NCBI GenBank assembly: GCA_027009115.1
Contig: JALVDI010000105.1
Location: forward strand, 1 to 41,650
Length of the DNA stretch: 41,650 bases
Direction: 5' to 3'
Origin: Polyangiaceae bacterium
Lineage (GTDB): Bacteria > Myxococcota_A > Polyangia > Polyangiales > Houyiibacteriaceae
Part shown: piece after piece, positions 17,431 to 29,932 of the stretch
Numbering within the stretch: position 1 is the stretch's first letter
Layout: each line of letters opens with the position of its first letter
Made by a program: the position numbers and the translations under genes
Notes under the pieces: model-generated
What the model was told of the DNA's origin: nothing
Databases searched by the model: none
Seen by the model: only the letters and a program-made list of their open reading frames with translations

Positions 17431-18762
17431 TCAGAGAAGCTGGGTGGCGCGCTCCGCCAGGCGGCTGCGCTCGCCCTTCATGAGGGTGATGTGGCCGCCG
17501 ATGGCTTCGGTCCGGAAGCGCTCGGCGACGATGGTCAGGCCGTTGCTCGCCGAGTCGACGTAGGGGTTGTCGATCTGGTCCGGGTCGCCCGTCAGCACGA
17601 TCTTGGTGTTCTGGCCCGCGCGGGTGATGACCGTCTTGACTTCGTGGGGCGTGAGGTTCTGAGCCTCGTCGACGATCAGGAACTGGTTGGGCAGCGAGCG
17701 TCCGCGGATGTAGGTGAGCGGCTCGATCTGAAGCACCCCCGAAGCCACCATCTCGGAGTAGTCCCGGTAGTCGCTCATACGCCGCGAGGTGAAGATGTAC
17801 TCGAGGTTGTCGAAGATCGGCTGCATCCAAGGGTTGAGCTTCTCTTCGAGGGTGCCTGGCAGATACCCCACGTCCCGCCCCAGGGGGAAGATGGGCCGGG
17901 ACACCACGAGCCGCGCGAAGGCGCCGTCCTCCAGCACGGTCTGCATCCCCGCGGCGACCGCCAGCAGCGTCTTGCCCGTGCCCGCTTTGCCCACGAGGGT
18001 GACGAGGTGCACCTCCGGGTCGAGGAGGAGGTCGAGGGCGAAGTACTGTTCGAGGTTGCGCGGGCGGACGCCCCAGGCGCCGTCGCGTTTGACGCGGAGG
18101 GGACGGACGGCACCGTCGCTTTCGTGGAAGCGGCCCAGGGCGGTGTGCCGCGGGTGCTGGCGATCCCGTAGGACGATCGCGGCGTTCGGGTGCAGGCCGT
18201 CCGGGAGATCGAGGTGGCCCGCGTCGAGGGACTCACGGCGACCGAGGGCGTCGACCTGCTCCTTGGAGGCCTCGACGGTGAACATCCCCGTGTAGAGCTC
18301 ACGGATATGGAGCCGACCGCCTTCGTAGTTCTCCGCCTTGAGTCCGAGCGCGTCGGCGCGGATACGGAGGTTGGAGTCCATCGTCACGAAGACGACGGGG
18401 CGCTCGGGGTGGGCGTCGCGGAGCTCCAGCGCAGTCCCCATGATGGCGTGGTCCATGGCGCGGTTGTCGCGGGAACGCCAGAGCTGCGGGTCCGCGGGGA
18501 CGGCGACGAGGAGGCGGCCCCCGTCGTCGAGCTCGACGCCCTCCTGCAAGGAGTGCCCGTTGCGCTCGCGGAGAGTGTCGAGGGTCCGCGCGAGCGTTCG
18601 GGCGTTGCGGCCTCGCTCGCTGAGCTCCTTCTTGAACTGGTCGACTTCCTCGATGACGTAGATCGGGATGACGACGGTGTTCTCCTCGAACTTGTAGATG
18701 GCCTGGGGATCGTGGAGGAGGACGTTCGTGTCGAGGACGAAAAGCTTCGGGCTGGTGCTCAT
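17431..18762 (-). CDS. phoH: PIN domain-PhoH family ATPase
   Basis: 443 residues, with a PIN-type nuclease domain at the N-terminus (about 1-150; FVLDTNVLLHDP with the first acidic residue, then MDHAIMGTALELR and FVTMDSNLRIRADALG) joined to a PhoH ATPase domain (about 210-443). Walker A is LVGKAGTGKTLLA, Walker B is FLIVDEAQNLTPHE, followed by LTGDPDQIDNPYVD. This PIN-PhoH arrangement is common in bacteria (YlaK/PhoH2-like) and is linked to RNA unwinding and cleavage. The ATG at 18762 begins the conserved PIN motif within ten residues. It stands alone between two long gaps. Confidence 0.93.
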   Translation of the reverse strand: MSTSPKLFVLDTNVLLHDPQAIYKFEENTVVIPIYVIEEVDQFKKELSERGRNARTLARTLDTLRERNGHSLQEGVELDDGGRLLVAVPADPQLWRSRDNRAMDHAIMGTALELRDAHPERPVVFVTMDSNLRIRADALGLKAENYEGGRLHIRELYTGMFTVEASKEQVDALGRRESLDAGHLDLPDGLHPNAAIVLRDRQHPRHTALGRFHESDGAVRPLRVKRDGAWGVRPRNLEQYFALDLLLDPEVHLVTLVGKAGTGKTLLAVAAGMQTVLEDGAFARLVVSRPIFPLGRDVGYLPGTLEEKLNPWMQPIFDNLEYIFTSRRMSDYRDYSEMVASGVLQIEPLTYIRGRSLPNQFLIVDEAQNLTPHEVKTVITRAGQNTKIVLTGDPDQIDNPYVDSASNGLTIVAERFRTEAIGGHITLMKGERSRLAERATQLL

Positions 18763-19027
18763 CGAAGGCGCTGTGCTCGGGGGAAAGAGGCCGCGGGCCG
18801 CGGCGTCGCTGGCTGGTCGGCGCCTCGCGGAGGAGCCTGACCCCTTTCAGCTAGTCTCCGGCGTACGCCCACGCAATCGCTCGTCCCGGCCGCGGGTGCG
18901 GCGACCGGAGGTGATGGCCCGAGGCGCGGGCGTTCCGAGGCCCGCGTGTCCTTGACAGCCCGCCCCGGGACCGACCGTGATGGATCGCGGTCGCAAGGGT
19001 GTCCCTGGGTGACACCGTCGGGCGCCC

Positions 19028-19042
19028 AGATCTTGAAGATCT
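19028..19042. promoter_or_regulatory. 15-bp perfect palindrome, possible protein binding site
   Basis: AGATCTTGAAGATCT is a 7-bp inverted repeat around one central base, unusually AT-rich for this GC-rich sequence. It lies upstream of phoH by about 265 bp. Which protein binds it, if any, is unknown. Confidence 0.35.
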
Positions 19043-19068
19043 TCGAGGCGCGATACGGCGCGAGCAAG

Positions 19069-19115
19069 CGCTGCATGAGCCCCGTGTTCCGCGTCAGCAC
19101 GGGGCTCGTGCAGCG
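19069..19115. repeat. Long hairpin: 18-bp stem, 11-base loop
   Basis: Arms 19069-19086 and 19098-19115 pair over 18 positions with one G-T wobble; the core is GAGCCCCGTG/CACGGGGCTC. The loop is 19087-19097. It sits about 87 bp after the gltA stop on the gltA strand. There is no T tract on either side, so it is not a textbook terminator. It could protect the 3' end of gltA mRNA. Confidence 0.75.
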
Positions 19116-19201
19116 GATACCGGCGCGATGCGGCGCGCAGGAGCGTGCTCTCGGCCGTGACGCGCACCGAGGCATGTCGCCGACGGTTGGCCGCGGTCCG
19201 C

Positions 19202-20497
19202 TCAGCCGCGCTCGGACAGGGGCACGTAGTCGCGCTTGTCCGGCCCGACGTACACCTGACGCGGCCGCGCGATCTTCTGCTCGTCGTCCGAGAGCAGCTC
19301 CTCCCACTGGGCCAGCCAGCCAGGCGTCCGGCCGATGGCGAAGAGCACGGGGAACAGGTCCATTGGCAGGCCCATCGACTGATAGATGAGACCAGAGTAG
19401 AAGTCGACGTTCGGGTAGAGCTTGCGCTTGACGAAGTAGTCGTCTTCGAGGGCGATCTTTTCGAGCTCCACGGCGATGTCGATGAGCGGGTTCTTCCCCA
19501 CTTCGTCGAAGACCTGGTAGGCCATCTTTTTGATGACCTTCGCGCGCGGGTCGTAGTTCTTGTAGACCCGATGGCCGAAGCCCATCAGGCGCCCTTCGCC
19601 GTTCTTGACCGACTCGATGAAGGACTTGATGTTGCTCTTGGATCCGATCTGCGTGAGCATCCGGACGACGGCCTCGTTGGCTCCTCCGTGCAGCGGCCCG
19701 TAGAGCGCCGCACAGGCGGACGCGAGGGCGCTAAACGGGTCCGAGTGCGCCGAACCCACCGTGCGCATCGTTGTGGTCGAACAGTTCTGTTCGTGGTCGG
19801 CGTGCAGGATGAACAGGACGTCCAGCGCTTTCTCGATGACCGGGTTCGGGGTGTATTTCACCTCGGTCATCTTGAAGAGCATGTTCAGGAAATTCCCGGC
19901 GTAGCTCAGGTCGTTGTCGGGGTAGACGTAGGGAAGCCCGCGGCGGTGGCGGTAGGCGTAGGCCGCGAGCGTCGGCATCTTGGCAATGAGCCGCTGCACC
20001 TGCAGGTTGCGGCTCTCGGGATCGCTCAGGTTCTTCGCGTCGGGGTAGAAGGTCGAGAGCGCCCCCACCGTCGACACGAGGATGCCCATCGGGTGGGCGT
20101 CGTAGCGGAAGCTATCGAGAAGCTCGCGGATGTTCTCGTGCACCATCGTGTGGTGCGTGATCGCGTGCTGGAACGATTCGAGCTCGGAACGGCTCGGGAG
20201 CTCGCCGTGGTGCAGTAGGTAGGCGACCTCGAGGAAGCTCGAGTGTTCAGCGAGCTGCTCGATCGGGTAGCCCCGGTAACGGAGGATGCCCTTGCCGCCG
20301 TCGATGAAGGTGATGCGGCTTCGGGTCGAGGCCGTGTTCTTGAACGCTGGATCGTACGACATCAGCCCGAAGTCGTCGTCGGAGACCTTGATCTTCCGCA
20401 GGTCCATCGCGCGAATCGTCCCGTCCTGGATCGGGAGCTCGTAGGTCTTGCCAGTGCGGTTGTCGGTGACCGTCAGTGTCTGCTTCTCGTCGGGCAT
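19202..20497 (-). CDS. gltA: Citrate synthase (type II, GltA)
   Basis: 431 residues, the length of the large hexameric bacterial type. It condenses oxaloacetate and acetyl-CoA at entry to the TCA cycle. Seen: FIDGGKGILRYRGYPIEQLA, LHADHEQNCSTTTMR, YGPLHGGANEAV, GFGHRVYKNYDPRA (active-site His), an Asp-bearing LYPNVDFYSGL, and the C-terminal ARPRQVYVG. A purine-rich AGAGAGG ribosome site precedes the ATG at 20497. It appears monocistronic: the upstream 184 bp to 20682 hold its promoter and nothing else I can support. Confidence 0.97.
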   Translation of the reverse strand: MPDEKQTLTVTDNRTGKTYELPIQDGTIRAMDLRKIKVSDDDFGLMSYDPAFKNTASTRSRITFIDGGKGILRYRGYPIEQLAEHSSFLEVAYLLHHGELPSRSELESFQHAITHHTMVHENIRELLDSFRYDAHPMGILVSTVGALSTFYPDAKNLSDPESRNLQVQRLIAKMPTLAAYAYRHRRGLPYVYPDNDLSYAGNFLNMLFKMTEVKYTPNPVIEKALDVLFILHADHEQNCSTTTMRTVGSAHSDPFSALASACAALYGPLHGGANEAVVRMLTQIGSKSNIKSFIESVKNGEGRLMGFGHRVYKNYDPRAKVIKKMAYQVFDEVGKNPLIDIAVELEKIALEDDYFVKRKLYPNVDFYSGLIYQSMGLPMDLFPVLFAIGRTPGWLAQWEELLSDDEQKIARPRQVYVGPDKRDYVPLSERG

Positions 20498-20681
20498 CGG
20501 ACCTCTCTTGGGGGGTTGCGGGGTGCGGAGTCTACCGCATCGGAGGACGGGCGCGACGAGCCTTTGGCGCTTGCGAACGCTTTCGAACGAACCAAGGTGA
20601 CGACGCGGCTCTTCTTTACGAGGAGCGCTCAGCAGCGCGTGCGACCGAACGAGCTACGCTCCCACGAAGGCGCGCACGGTT

Positions 20682-25580
<4,899 letters not shown>

Positions 25581-25721
25581 CGTTCCTCCCGAAGAACTGT
25601 AATCGTACACTATTGGTGGCTGGTGCGTGAGCGCCCTGCTTCCGTTCCGCTGGCCCCGGGGACTTCCGCTGCCGGAGGCTCTGCGGCTGCGCCCGAGCGC
25701 TCGCCGTGCTTTACCCGTCTC

Positions 25722-26540
25722 GTGCTTGCCTACGAGGAGATCCGTCCACCGGCCGGGAATCCGGCGAAGACCTTTGCCTTCCTTCACGGGATCCTGGGCC
25801 GTGGGGCCAACTGGCGGTCCATCGCCCGAGGGTTCGTCCAGGCGCGCCCCGACCACCGCGCGCTCCTCGTGGACCTGCGGCGCCACGGCGACTCCCTCGA
25901 GGTCGACGGCCCCGACACCCTCGAGGCGGCGGCTGCGGACCTGCGTTCGCTCCCAGGACGCCTCGACGGGCTGCTGGGGCACTCCTTCGGAGGCAAGGTC
26001 GCCCTCCAGTACGCCGCCACCGAACCCGTCGCTGAGCTCTGGCTGATCGACAGCAACCCGGGCCCTCGACCGGACCGGCGCGGCTCGGAGCTCATCGAGC
26101 GGGTGCTGACGGCGCTGCGTTCGGCGCCCCACACAGTCGGACGGCGGGCGGACTTCGTGCGCGCGCTCATGGCCGAGGGCTTGAAGGAGGGGGTCGCCCG
26201 CTGGCTGGCCATGAGCCTGCGCCGGGAAGGCGGGGGCTTCCGCTACCCGGTCGACCTGGACGCCATCGACGCGCTGCTGGCGAGCTACTTCGCCGCCGAC
26301 CTGTGGCCGGTGCTCGAACGGACGGAGGCTCGGGCCCACCTCGTCGTCGCGACCCGTTCGGAGGTGTTCGGGCCCGACGACCGCCGCCGCGCGCGGGAGC
26401 TCGCGGCACGCCGGAGCAACGTCCTCGTGCACGAGCTCGACGCGGGGCATTGGGTCCATGTCGACGCCCCCGAGGCTCTCTTGGCGCTCTTGTCCGAGGG
26501 CGCGAAGGGCGTTACGCCTGCGGCGAGGTCTTCCCCATGA
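25722..26540 (+). CDS. Alpha/beta hydrolase (YbfF/ABHD11-like esterase)
   Basis: 272 residues from the GTG at 25722. The open frame extends back to 25512, but that part overlaps the divergent VWA gene and has no protein signature; GTG at 25623 is an alternative. The fold signature is clear: FAFLHGILGRGANWRSIAR (oxyanion loop), LVDLRRHGDSLE, nucleophile elbow GHSFGGKVALQYA and the late catalytic His in DAGHWVHVDAPEALL. The acidic triad member should lie in the VVATRSEVFGPDD region. Likely a cytosolic esterase or thioesterase of unknown substrate. Its stop overlaps the next gene by 4 bp. Confidence 0.88.
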   Translation: MLAYEEIRPPAGNPAKTFAFLHGILGRGANWRSIARGFVQARPDHRALLVDLRRHGDSLEVDGPDTLEAAAADLRSLPGRLDGLLGHSFGGKVALQYAATEPVAELWLIDSNPGPRPDRRGSELIERVLTALRSAPHTVGRRADFVRALMAEGLKEGVARWLAMSLRREGGGFRYPVDLDAIDALLASYFAADLWPVLERTEARAHLVVATRSEVFGPDDRRRARELAARRSNVLVHELDAGHWVHVDAPEALLALLSEGAKGVTPAARSSP

Positions 26541-26941
26541 GCGTCGTCCACGACTCGGCCTACTATCGCATCGAGACCCTCGATGGGTACGTGCGCATCG
26601 TTCGCAGCGCGCGCCCGTACACCGACCTCGCCGGCCTCGACGCCGAACACGCCCAGCTCGAGCGGGCCCTCGCGCCCCTACGGGGTCTGCCGGTCTTGGT
26701 CGATCTGCGCGACGCCCCAGGCCGCAACGACCCCGCCTTCGAAGAGCGCATGAGTGCCCACCGGAGGGTGCTGTTTCGCGGCGCGCCGCGGGCGTGCGTC
26801 CTCGTCCGCACGGCCACCGGGGTCTTGCAGGTCCGCCGTCACGTGAAGGAAGACGGACTCGAGGGCCGCGTCGTCGTCACCAACGACCCCGCGGGAGCGC
26901 TGAGGCATGTCCGCGGCGTGGCCGATGGCACCCCGTACTGA
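26537..26941 (+). CDS. Small conserved-looking protein of unknown function
   Basis: 134 residues from the ATG at 26537, which overlaps the hydrolase stop as ATGA; a longer upstream frame lies on the hydrolase gene. The sequence starts YYRIETLDGYVRIVRSARPY and shows an alternating strand/helix pattern (LPVLVDLRDAPGRND, RRVLFRGAPRACVLVRTATG, GRVVVTNDPAGALRHV). This suggests a small STAS/SpoIIAA-like alpha-beta fold, but that is a guess from pattern. No signal peptide or membrane span. Coupling suggests a function linked to the hydrolase. It ends 9 bp from the convergent MarC gene. Confidence 0.75.
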   Translation: MSVVHDSAYYRIETLDGYVRIVRSARPYTDLAGLDAEHAQLERALAPLRGLPVLVDLRDAPGRNDPAFEERMSAHRRVLFRGAPRACVLVRTATGVLQVRRHVKEDGLEGRVVVTNDPAGALRHVRGVADGTPY

Positions 26942-26950
26942 GCGCCCGGG

Positions 26951-27595
26951 TCAGCTCGGGGGCTGGGAACCCATGGCTGCTTGTACCCCCTCCAACACGA
27001 ACTGCGCTGCGACCGCCGCCAGGAGCAGACCGAACAGCCGCGTAACGACGTTGACGCCCGTGCGCCCGAGCGCCTGCGCCAGCCGCTCGGCGAGGCGAAA
27101 CACGAGGTAGGTCAGAGCGATGGTCAGGGCGAGCACGACGTAGAGGCCCACCCGTGCCCACAGGTCCGGAGCGCGCGTCGACAGCAGAACCACCGAAGCG
27201 ATCGCCCCCGGTCCCGCGATGAGCGGGATCCCCAGCGGCACGATCGCAACGTCGTCCCGGGACTCTTCGCGCTCTTCCCGGGTACCTTTAGTGTCGCGTG
27301 GGTGCGCGCGGAGCATGTCGATGGCCACGAGAAAGAGCAGCACCCCGCCGGCAATCTGGAAGGCCGGCATCGAGATGCCGAAGAAGGCGAAGATGTGCTC
27401 GCCCCCCGCCGCGAAGAGCGAGAGAACGCCCAGCGCCAGCAGGCACGCCCGCGCGGCCGTCCGCCGCCGTTCGACGGCGGGCATCTCGGCAGTGACTCCG
27501 AGGAACGGGCCGATGTTGCCGATCGGGTCGACGATGGCGATCAGCGTGGAGAACGCCGTGAGGGCGAAGCCGAAGGTCGCGTGCAGGTCGGGCAC
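26951..27595 (-). CDS. MarC family integral membrane protein
   Basis: 214 residues from a GTG at 27595. The MarC/NAAT family signature is present: ALTAFSTLIAIVDPIGNIGPFLGVT near the N-terminus, GISMPAFQIAGGVLLFLVAIDML, and VPLGIPLIAGPGAIASVVLLS. Six membrane segments can be drawn, with a charged loop (RDTKGTREEREESRDD) between the third and fourth. Members are inner-membrane proteins of poorly known transport role. It is divergent from the LolA-like gene, with 141 bp between them. Confidence 0.93.
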   Translation of the reverse strand: MPDLHATFGFALTAFSTLIAIVDPIGNIGPFLGVTAEMPAVERRRTAARACLLALGVLSLFAAGGEHIFAFFGISMPAFQIAGGVLLFLVAIDMLRAHPRDTKGTREEREESRDDVAIVPLGIPLIAGPGAIASVVLLSTRAPDLWARVGLYVVLALTIALTYLVFRLAERLAQALGRTGVNVVTRLFGLLLAAVAAQFVLEGVQAAMGSQPPS

Positions 27596-27736
27596 GGGCT
27601 GCCCCTAGCCCACGGAGGGGCCGCTGGCGAGCGGTGTCGCGCCCTGACGCCCTCGCGACCGAAGCTGCGCCTGAATAGGGAGCACCTCGGCGGGGTCTGT
27701 TCTCTCGAACCCGGCAGACCCGGGCAGGAGGACCCG

Positions 27737-28420
27737 ATGACGACCCGAGCCCTCATCCTCAGCTGCTTCGTGATCACCGGCTTCGCCGCCGCCCAGCGCG
27801 CGACGCCCCAGCCCACGACTGCGAACGCCGTGCGTGTGGCCCGACAGGTCCAGGCCTTCTACGACCAGACCGATTCGCTCCAGGCGCGTTTCACCCAGAC
27901 GTACTACCACCGCCTCTACCGTCGCTACCAACGGTCGACGGGCCGGCTCCTGTTCGACAAGCCGGGGCGCATGCGCTTTGACTACGACCGCCCGAACGGG
28001 AAGGTCGTGGTGAGCGACGGATCGCATCTCACGGCCTACGAGCCCGGGGACCACGGCGAGCCCGGCCAGTACGTCAAGACCACGATTGGCAACAACGCCC
28101 TACCCGCCGCCTTCGGGTTCCTGACCGGGCAAGCGCGCATCCTCGACGACTACCGCGTCCGACTCCTGGACGCTCGATCCTACCGATGGAGCGGGCACAT
28201 CCTCGAGCTGCGCCCGCGTCGCCCCAACCCGCGCATTCGGCGCATCCTGCTCTACGTCGACGGGGACCCGGCGCGCGCGGGGGTGGTTCACCGCCTGCGC
28301 GTCGACGACCACGAGGGCAACCGCAACAAGTTCGAGCTGCGTCGGATGCGCTTCAACCGCGACCTCCCCGAGCGCGCCTTCCGCTACGCGCCGCCTCGGG
28401 GCAGCCGCCGGATTCGGTAG
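27737..28420 (+). CDS. lolA: LolA-like outer-membrane lipoprotein carrier protein
   Basis: 227 residues from the ATG at 27737, with GGAGGA at 27727-27732 and a signal peptide (TRALILSCFVITGFAAAQ) fixing the start. The mature part follows the LolA pattern: VQAFYDQTDSLQARFTQTYYHRLYR, STGRLLFDKPGRMRFDYDRPNGKVVVSDGSHLTAYEP, and then ALPAAFGFLTGQ. It would act in the periplasm, carrying lipoproteins or lipids to the outer membrane. It is more basic than classical LolA, especially near the C-terminus (RPRRPNPRIRRILL). A LolA-fold relative with another lipid cargo is possible. Confidence 0.85.
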   Translation: MTTRALILSCFVITGFAAAQRATPQPTTANAVRVARQVQAFYDQTDSLQARFTQTYYHRLYRRYQRSTGRLLFDKPGRMRFDYDRPNGKVVVSDGSHLTAYEPGDHGEPGQYVKTTIGNNALPAAFGFLTGQARILDDYRVRLLDARSYRWSGHILELRPRRPNPRIRRILLYVDGDPARAGVVHRLRVDDHEGNRNKFELRRMRFNRDLPERAFRYAPPRGSRRIR

Positions 28421-28486
28421 CCTTCGGCGGACGCTCGCAGCCAGGACCTCGCTGGCGCCGAGCGGTGGTCCCGAGTACAGAGCCAT

Positions 28487-29113
28487 GTGCGCCGTTGGAT
28501 CGCCGCCTGCGTCCTCGGAGAGACCCTCGGCCTGGCGGCCTCGGCGCTGCTCGGCGCGCTCGTCTCACGCGCCGGCGAGGAGACCGCACCGGGGGTGCTT
28601 CTGGCGATCCTGCCGCTGACCGGCCTGCTCGAAGGGGCCGCCCTCGGTGCGGCGCAAGCCGCGGCTCTCCGGGCCTTCGTGCGGCCCGGGCCCTGGGTCG
28701 GGGCCACCGCCGGAGGCATGGCCGCGGCCTGGGCGCTCGCGGGCCTCGCCAGCTGGTTCGAACCGCCGCAACTATCCGCCTTCCTCGTGGTCGCCACCGC
28801 CGGCCTCTTTGGCGTCCTCGTGGGCGTCGTCGTCGGGGGCGCCCAGAGCCGCGTCCTGAGGGACCGGCGCTGGCTTCTCCCGTCGGTCGCCGCCTGGGTC
28901 GCCGCCCTGGTGGCCAGCGCTTTGCTCAGTGAGCTCGTGCCGTGGGGCCCGTTCACCGCGCGGGTCTTCTTGGTCGAGGCCCTCAAGGGCGCCGTTGCGG
29001 GGCTCCTGCTGGGGGCCGTCACCGCGCCGATGTTGTTGCGGATCCTCGCCGACGAGCCTCCGAGGCTCCACGAAAAACGCGACGATCCGGTCATAACACA
29101 CCGAAACCATTGA
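28487..29113 (+). CDS. Small integral membrane protein, function unknown
   Basis: 208 residues from a GTG at 28487 (the ATG at 28485 is out of frame). About six hydrophobic segments rich in Ala, Gly and Leu, with short basic loops (RDRRW) and a polar C-terminal tail (DEPPRLHEKRDDPVITHRNH). Repeated GAALGAA and GVVVGGAQSRVL patterns suggest two internally related halves. No family recognised. It lies 66 bp after the LolA-like gene, in the same direction, and just before the operator region at 29161. Confidence 0.75.
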   Translation: MRRWIAACVLGETLGLAASALLGALVSRAGEETAPGVLLAILPLTGLLEGAALGAAQAAALRAFVRPGPWVGATAGGMAAAWALAGLASWFEPPQLSAFLVVATAGLFGVLVGVVVGGAQSRVLRDRRWLLPSVAAWVAALVASALLSELVPWGPFTARVFLVEALKGAVAGLLLGAVTAPMLLRILADEPPRLHEKRDDPVITHRNH

Positions 29114-29128
29114 GAAAACCTCTGACCT

Positions 29129-29144
29129 TGAGAGAAAACTCTCA
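29129..29144 (+). terminator. Short hairpin after the membrane protein gene, weak terminator candidate
   Basis: TGAGAG-AAAA-CTCTCA forms a 6-bp stem with a four-base loop, 15 bp after the stop at 29113. It is not followed by a T run, so intrinsic termination is doubtful. It could also be part of the regulatory region of the downstream operon. Confidence 0.3.
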
Positions 29145-29160
29145 CGGCCTCCTCGCAAAC

Positions 29161-29177
29161 GAACTGACACGTCAGTC
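29161..29177. promoter_or_regulatory. Operator-like site 1 (copy of a 17-bp repeat with a 6-2-6 palindrome)
   Basis: GAACTGACACGTCAGTC contains ACTGAC-AC-GTCAGT (29163-29176), a TetR-style inverted repeat. An identical 17-bp copy lies at 29216-29232, 55 bp away. It covers a possible -35 element (CTGACA, 29164-29169). The TetR gene at 39258-39890 in the same operon is the obvious candidate ligand (inference). Confidence 0.75.
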
Positions 29178-29192
29178 TAGTTGGGCTATGAC
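29164..29192 (+). promoter_or_regulatory. Candidate promoter of the lipid operon, overlapping operator 1
   Basis: CTGACA (29164-29169) as -35 and TATGAC (29187-29192) as -10 are separated by 17 bp. The match is 5/6 and 4/6 to the sigma-70 consensus. Binding of a repressor to site 1 would block the -35, and site 2 lies just downstream in the leader. GC-rich myxobacterial promoters are hard to call, so this is tentative. Confidence 0.4.
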
Positions 29193-29215
29193 CGCCCGGT
29201 TTTCGTCGGGCCAGA

Positions 29216-29232
29216 GAACTGACACGTCAGTC
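29216..29232. promoter_or_regulatory. Operator-like site 2 (identical to site 1)
   Basis: An exact 17-bp copy of site 1 with palindrome at 29218-29231, ending 40 bp before the ATG at 29273. Two identical sites five helical turns apart (55 bp) suggest cooperative binding or looping by one regulator. Confidence 0.75.
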
Positions 29233-29272
29233 CAATGCGCCCGCGTCTCATTCGACGAGAGGTCTGAAGGTC

Positions 29273-29932
29273 ATGAACACGGCTGCTTTTTTCCGTGTGG
29301 AGGGCACGCTCACCGAACGTGGCAGTCTCGCGGCGTCCGCGTGGTTGGCATCGAACGCTGCGGGCGTCGGTGAACGGGTCGCCCGCTTGGGCAACGTGGC
29401 GTTGGCGGCGCCCTTCGCGCTGCTAGGTGAGCTCCAGACCGGCGCGACCGCCACGCGCGTGACCTGGATGGGGGTGCGCGGCATGACCGAAGACCGCCTC
29501 GTCCTGCTCGCCGAGGAGTACTACGAGAAGTATCTCAAGGACGACGTCCTCGACATCGGCCGCGACCTGCTCAAGCAAGCCAAGAAGCAGGGTCGCCGCG
29601 TCGTCCTCATCAGCGACAACATCGATCTCGTCGTCGGTCCGCTCGCCGAACAGCTCGGGGCCGACGACCTGATCTGCAACCGTCTCGAAATGCGCAAAGG
29701 CAAGGCCACCGGGCGCCTCGAAGATCCGGTGATCGGGGGCAACGTCACCGGCCAGTGGGCGCGGGCCTTCGCGCAGGAGCACGACATCGACTTGATGGCC
29801 TCCTGGGCCTACGGCGCGAGTGCCGCCGACAGCCTGCTGCTGAGCGCGATCGGTCAGCCCTGCGCGGTCAACCCCGACCGCCAGCTCCGTCGCCTGGCCA
29901 AGGACCACAGCTGGCCGGTGGTCGAGAAATGA
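29273..29932 (+). CDS. HAD-IB family-like protein lacking catalytic aspartates
   Basis: 219 residues, first gene of the operon. Overall it follows the HAD-IB (SerB/CicA-like) pattern: FFRVEGTLTERG at the N-terminus, VVLISDNIDLVVGPLAEQLGADDLICNRLE in the middle, and ASWAYGASAADSLLLSAIGQPCAVNPD near the C-terminus. The usual nucleophile motif FFD.DGTL reads FFRVEGTL (Arg8, Glu10), so both catalytic Asp residues are replaced, and the first Asp of motif IV is Ala. Phosphatase activity by the normal mechanism is therefore unlikely; a binding or scaffolding role is inferred. HAD-IB domains often accompany PlsC acyltransferases, and one is present downstream. Its stop overlaps the next start as ATGA. 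Confidence 0.85.
   Translation: MNTAAFFRVEGTLTERGSLAASAWLASNAAGVGERVARLGNVALAAPFALLGELQTGATATRVTWMGVRGMTEDRLVLLAEEYYEKYLKDDVLDIGRDLLKQAKKQGRRVVLISDNIDLVVGPLAEQLGADDLICNRLEMRKGKATGRLEDPVIGGNVTGQWARAFAQEHDIDLMASWAYGASAADSLLLSAIGQPCAVNPDRQLRRLAKDHSWPVVEK

Larger units (their letters stand above)
18763..19201. other. 439-bp gap between phoH and gltA, rich in hairpins; no gene seen
   Basis: It lies upstream of phoH and downstream of gltA, both leftward, so it holds the phoH promoter and any gltA terminator. From left to right I see CGACCG/CGGTCG (18972-18993), GGTGTC/GACACC (18998-19016), the 15-bp palindrome AGATCTTGAAGATCT (19028-19042) and a strong 18-bp hairpin (19069-19115). The hairpin is flanked by near-identical 16-bp direct repeats (19047-19062, 19122-19137; one mismatch). 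None is followed by a T run on either strand. Short open frames here have no recognisable protein signature. A structured RNA or mobile palindromic element is possible. Confidence 0.5.

Noticed and set aside
19069-19115. The long hairpin as an intrinsic terminator of gltA
   Set aside because: There is no T run on either side, so I list it as a hairpin without a terminator call.
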